From: Mesorhizobium sophorae
GTDB lineage: Bacteria; Pseudomonadota; Alphaproteobacteria; Rhizobiales; Rhizobiaceae
Length of the DNA stretch: 64,000 nt
Reading direction: 5' to 3'
NCBI RefSeq assembly: GCF_002270415.1
Contig: NZ_NNRI01000012.1
Coordinates: 310,001 to 374,000, forward strand
Positions within the stretch are counted from its first letter, which is position 1. Each line of letters begins with the position of its first letter. Made by a program: the position numbers and the translations under genes. Of the stretch, positions 61,729 through 64,000 are shown piece by piece. A model generated the notes under the pieces. The model did no database searches, had not been told where the DNA came from, and was given only the letters and a program-made list of their open reading frames with translations.

Positions 61729-62451
61729 CGGAACGATCGATCCCGATGACGGCGCAGACAGCGCGGACAGCACGGCCGGCCCACCCTGCAGCACGTTCAG
61801 GTCGACATCGCCGTTGATGCCGTCGACGCGCCCCTTGTTGTGGTACTGCCAGTAGATCCAGTCGCCGCGATCCGGCTGCAGCAGCAATGAGCGAAGCCAG
61901 AGCGGCCGGGCGGGGATGCGCCCGGCATAGGCCTGCTCAGCCTCGTCGGTCAGATAGACAATCGCCGGCTTGCCGAACGCGGCCTCGACTGGAGCGAGGA
62001 ACGCGGCAAGTTCTGCGTTCAGTTGCTCGGGCGTTGGCCGCTGCGGGCAATTGCCGCCGAACTCGATGTCGACGACCGGCGGCAGCAAAGGCTGGTCGTG
62101 CGGCACCACCGAGATGAAATTTTTCGCCTGGTCGGCGCCGGGCCGGCAGAAGGTGAAGAAATGATAGGCGCCGACCGCAAGTCCGGCCGCGCGGGCCTTA
62201 CGCAGATTGGTGGAGAAGGCATCGTCGACATGATCGCCACCTTCGGTCGCCTTGATGACGGCGAAGGCGACATCGTCGGCGGCAACGCGGCGCCAGTCGA
62301 TCTGGCCCTGATGATGGGAGACGTCGATGCCCCGCACCGGATATTTGCCGCGGTCTGGCGAGAATGCCCTGAAATAGAGATACCCGCCCGCAGCGATAAA
62401 ACACACCAGAACCAGGCTGGCCAAACCCCAAAGGACGATCCGGTTCTTCAA
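61717..62451 (-). CDS. GH25 lysozyme with N-terminal membrane anchor/signal
   Basis: A 244-residue Lyz/GH25 muramidase. An N-terminal hydrophobic segment (about 5-28) exports or anchors it. Catalytic residues are D43 (GIDVSHHQG) and D128-x-E130 (VVDIEFGG). It would cut peptidoglycan in the periplasm. Start is TTG at 62451 by ORF; no strong ribosome site is visible. The 15-base gap to smpB suggests cotranscription. Confidence 0.9.
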   Translation of the reverse strand: MKNRIVLWGLASLVLVCFIAAGGYLYFRAFSPDRGKYPVRGIDVSHHQGQIDWRRVAADDVAFAVIKATEGGDHVDDAFSTNLRKARAAGLAVGAYHFFTFCRPGADQAKNFISVVPHDQPLLPPVVDIEFGGNCPQRPTPEQLNAELAAFLAPVEAAFGKPAIVYLTDEAEQAYAGRIPARPLWLRSLLLQPDRGDWIYWQYHNKGRVDGINGDVDLNVLQGGPAVLSALSAPSSGSIVPQAK

Positions 62452-62466
62452 ACGAATGGCCCCTGC

Positions 62467-62946
62467 CTACCCCCGCTCTTTTAAGAGCCTGCCCTTCTCG
62501 CGCGACCAGTCGCGCTGCTTCTCGGTTTCGCGCTTGTCGTGCAATTTCTTGCCGCGACCGACGGCGAGCAGCAGCTTGGCACGGCCCTGATCGTTGAAAT
62601 AGATCTTCAGTGGCACCAGCGTCATGCCTTCGCGGTCGACGCTCTGTGCCAGCTTGGCCATCTCGCGCTTGTTGAGCAGGAGTTTGCGCCGCCGGCGCGG
62701 CTCGTGGTTGAAGCGGTTGGCCTGCAGATACTCCGGCAGGTAGGAATTAATCAGCCAGATCTCGCCGCCTTCGACCGAGGCATAGCTGTCCTGGATGTTG
62801 GCCTGGCCCTGGCGCAGCGACTTGACCTCGGTGCCGGTCAGCACCAGGCCGGTCTCGATCGTGTCGAGCACCTCATAGGAAAACCGCGCCTTGCGGTTTT
62901 CCGCAACGGTCTTGTTGTTGGGATCGGCTTTTCTGACTTGATTCAT
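62467..62946 (-). CDS. smpB: SsrA-binding protein
   Basis: A 159-residue SmpB: NRKARFSYEVLDTIETGLVLTGTEVKSLRQG is split at the OB-fold start, then PHR..., and the basic C-terminal tail KKLHDKRETEKQRDW, which contacts the ribosome. Delivers tmRNA to stalled ribosomes. dapA-smpB order is standard in rhizobia. Confidence 0.97.
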   Translation of the reverse strand: MNQVRKADPNNKTVAENRKARFSYEVLDTIETGLVLTGTEVKSLRQGQANIQDSYASVEGGEIWLINSYLPEYLQANRFNHEPRRRRKLLLNKREMAKLAQSVDREGMTLVPLKIYFNDQGRAKLLLAVGRGKKLHDKRETEKQRDWSREKGRLLKERG

Positions 62947-62971
62947 GATGTGGAGAGGTGGCGCCTCATCC

Positions 62972-63853
62972 CTAGTTTATCAAGCCGGCGTGCTTCATCG
63001 CCGCATCGATCCTGTCGGCGGTCGACTGTTCGACGGTCATCAGCGGCGAACGCAGCACATTCTCGACCTTGCCCAGCTTCGACAGCGCATATTTTGCGCC
63101 GGAAACGCCGGGCTCGAGGAAGATCGCCTTGTGCAGCGGCAGCAGGCGGTCCTGCAAGTCCAGCGCCTTGGCGCTGTCGCCGGAAAGCGTTGCTTCCTGG
63201 AATTCGGCACAGAGCCGCGGCGCGACATTAGACGTCACCGAAATGCAGCCGACGCCGCCATGCGCGTTGAAGCCGAGCGCCGAGGCGTCCTCGCCCGAAA
63301 GCTGGATGAAATCCTTGCCGCACGTGGCGCGCTGCTCGGAAACCCGCTCGACCTTGCCGGTGGCATCCTTGACGCCGATGATGTTCTTGAAGTCGTGCAC
63401 CAGCTGGCCCATCGTCTCCGGGCTCATGTCGATGACCGAGCGCGGCGGGATGTTGTAGATGATGATCGGCAGGCTGGTTGCCCTGGCGACGGCGGCGAAA
63501 TGCGCGTAGAGGCCGCGTTGCGTCGGCTTGTTGTAATAGGGCGTGACAACGAGTGCGGCGTCGGCGCCGGCCTTCTCGGCATATTGCACCAGCCCGACCG
63601 CCTCCTCGGTGTTGTTGGAGCCGGCGCCGGCGACGACCGGGGCGCGGCCCCTGGCCACCTCGATGCAGACCTTGACGACATGGCGATGCTCGTCATGCGA
63701 CAGCGTCGGCGACTCGCCAGTGGTGCCGACTGGGACCAGGCCCGTCGTGCCCTCGGCGATCTGCCAGTCGACGAACGCGCGAAAGGCTTTCTCGTCGAAA
63801 CGCCCGCTCTTTTCGAACGGTGTCACGAGCGCAGTAAGCGAGCCTCTCAGCAT
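62972..63853 (-). CDS. dapA: 4-hydroxy-tetrahydrodipicolinate synthase
   Basis: A 293-residue TIM-barrel aldolase. The Schiff-base lysine is K162 (IGVKDATG) and Tyr133 is in IIIYNIPPR; VPVGTTGESPTLS holds the substrate threonines. It condenses pyruvate with aspartate semialdehyde in lysine and cell-wall synthesis. ATG 63853 has AAGGAG nine bases upstream; a TTG three codons earlier is less likely. Repeat copy E is upstream. Confidence 0.96.
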   Translation of the reverse strand: MLRGSLTALVTPFEKSGRFDEKAFRAFVDWQIAEGTTGLVPVGTTGESPTLSHDEHRHVVKVCIEVARGRAPVVAGAGSNNTEEAVGLVQYAEKAGADAALVVTPYYNKPTQRGLYAHFAAVARATSLPIIIYNIPPRSVIDMSPETMGQLVHDFKNIIGVKDATGKVERVSEQRATCGKDFIQLSGEDASALGFNAHGGVGCISVTSNVAPRLCAEFQEATLSGDSAKALDLQDRLLPLHKAIFLEPGVSGAKYALSKLGKVENVLRSPLMTVEQSTADRIDAAMKHAGLIN

Positions 63854-63883
63854 GTCGTCCAACTCCTTGGCACTTCATTGTTC

Positions 63884-63932
63884 ATGTATGTCGATGTCCT
63901 AAAACCGGTACCCACTTTTAGGCGACATGCAT
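63884..63932. repeat. Hairpin repeat copy E (dapA upstream)
   Basis: Outer arms ATGTATGTCG / CGACATGCAT (one mismatch), inner CCTAAAA / TTTTAGG with loop CCGGTACCCAC. Lies 31 bases upstream of the dapA start. Confidence 0.8.
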
Positions 63933-63955
63933 CGGTGTTTCGTCGTGCGCGCCTT

Positions 63956-64000
63956 CTAGCCGAAAGCGAAGCGGCGCACCATAGTCTCGACACTGTTGCG
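63956..64000 (-). CDS. Partial C-terminus of an upstream minus-strand gene
   Basis: Fourteen codons ending in TAG (RNSVETMVRRFAFG) run off the window edge. In related rhizobia a lytic transglycosylase precedes dapA and its end contains TRNY-type sequence; RNSVETM could be its tail, but that cannot be confirmed from so few residues. Confidence 0.4.
   Translation of the reverse strand, partial: RNSVETMVRRFAFG

Overview
The window is GC-rich chromosomal DNA of a rhizobial alphaproteobacterium, most likely Mesorhizobium or a close Phyllobacteriaceae relative. The main evidence is the housekeeping gene order on the minus strand: dapA, smpB, then rpoZ, rsh (RelA/SpoT), pyrE, a DUF2062 gene, acpS, lepB, rnc, era and, a few kb further on, recO. 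Adjacent psd-pssA, short intergenic hairpin repeats and many LysR-family regulators fit the same group. I saw no tRNA, rRNA, CRISPR array, prophage or insertion sequence. Both ends cut through genes.

Layout. 1-5 kb: the 3' part of an acyl-ACP synthetase/phospholipid acyltransferase gene, then pssA and psd (phosphatidylethanolamine synthesis), a secreted LprI-like protein, an SMP-30 lactonase and a small ABM monooxygenase behind a SoxR/MerR-like promoter. 5-11 kb: an Atm1-type ABC exporter preceded by a frameshifted ArsR regulator, a Tat-exported hydrolase, a DUF1330 protein, and an SDR with a LysR regulator. 11-20 kb: a LysM/Ig-like envelope protein, a LOG-family hydrolase, LysR, a two-domain glycosyltransferase, a ZntB-like transporter, GST and RarD. 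20-26 kb: a chain of six tightly packed minus-strand genes (DUF559, VOC, GFA, GFA, pip, cimA), a 46-bp perfect inverted repeat, and cysS. 26-35 kb: SRAP, NUDIX, small and secreted hypothetical genes, a dihydroorotase-family enzyme, YgfZ, an HD hydrolase and a PAS-PAS-GGDEF-EAL protein.

35-39 kb holds two divergent LysR units (an SDR and a fatty acid desaturase) with dyads between the genes. 39-43.6 kb holds the most unusual block. A GNAT-peptidase C39 fusion, a RimK-like ATP-grasp ligase with an RLAN-type N-terminal region and a DUF3303 protein form a compact apparent operon. It lies just downstream of an ECF sigma/anti-sigma pair with a candidate ECF promoter. I suggest a peptide-tagging and processing system, but the substrate is unknown. 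43.6-50.6 kb: a large DUF2339 membrane protein, PaaI thioesterase, recO, a porin with a strong terminator, and a CPBP protease. 50.8-64 kb: the conserved housekeeping block, with a NYN protein, a family 5 uracil-DNA glycosylase, an oxidoreductase/HxlR pair and a GH25 lysozyme.

A second theme is a set of 44-50-bp hairpin repeats at 51800, 51903, 55133, 55784 and 63884. Three of them keep base pairing through compensatory changes. One supplies the last codons of RNase III, and another supplies the start region of a VOC gene.
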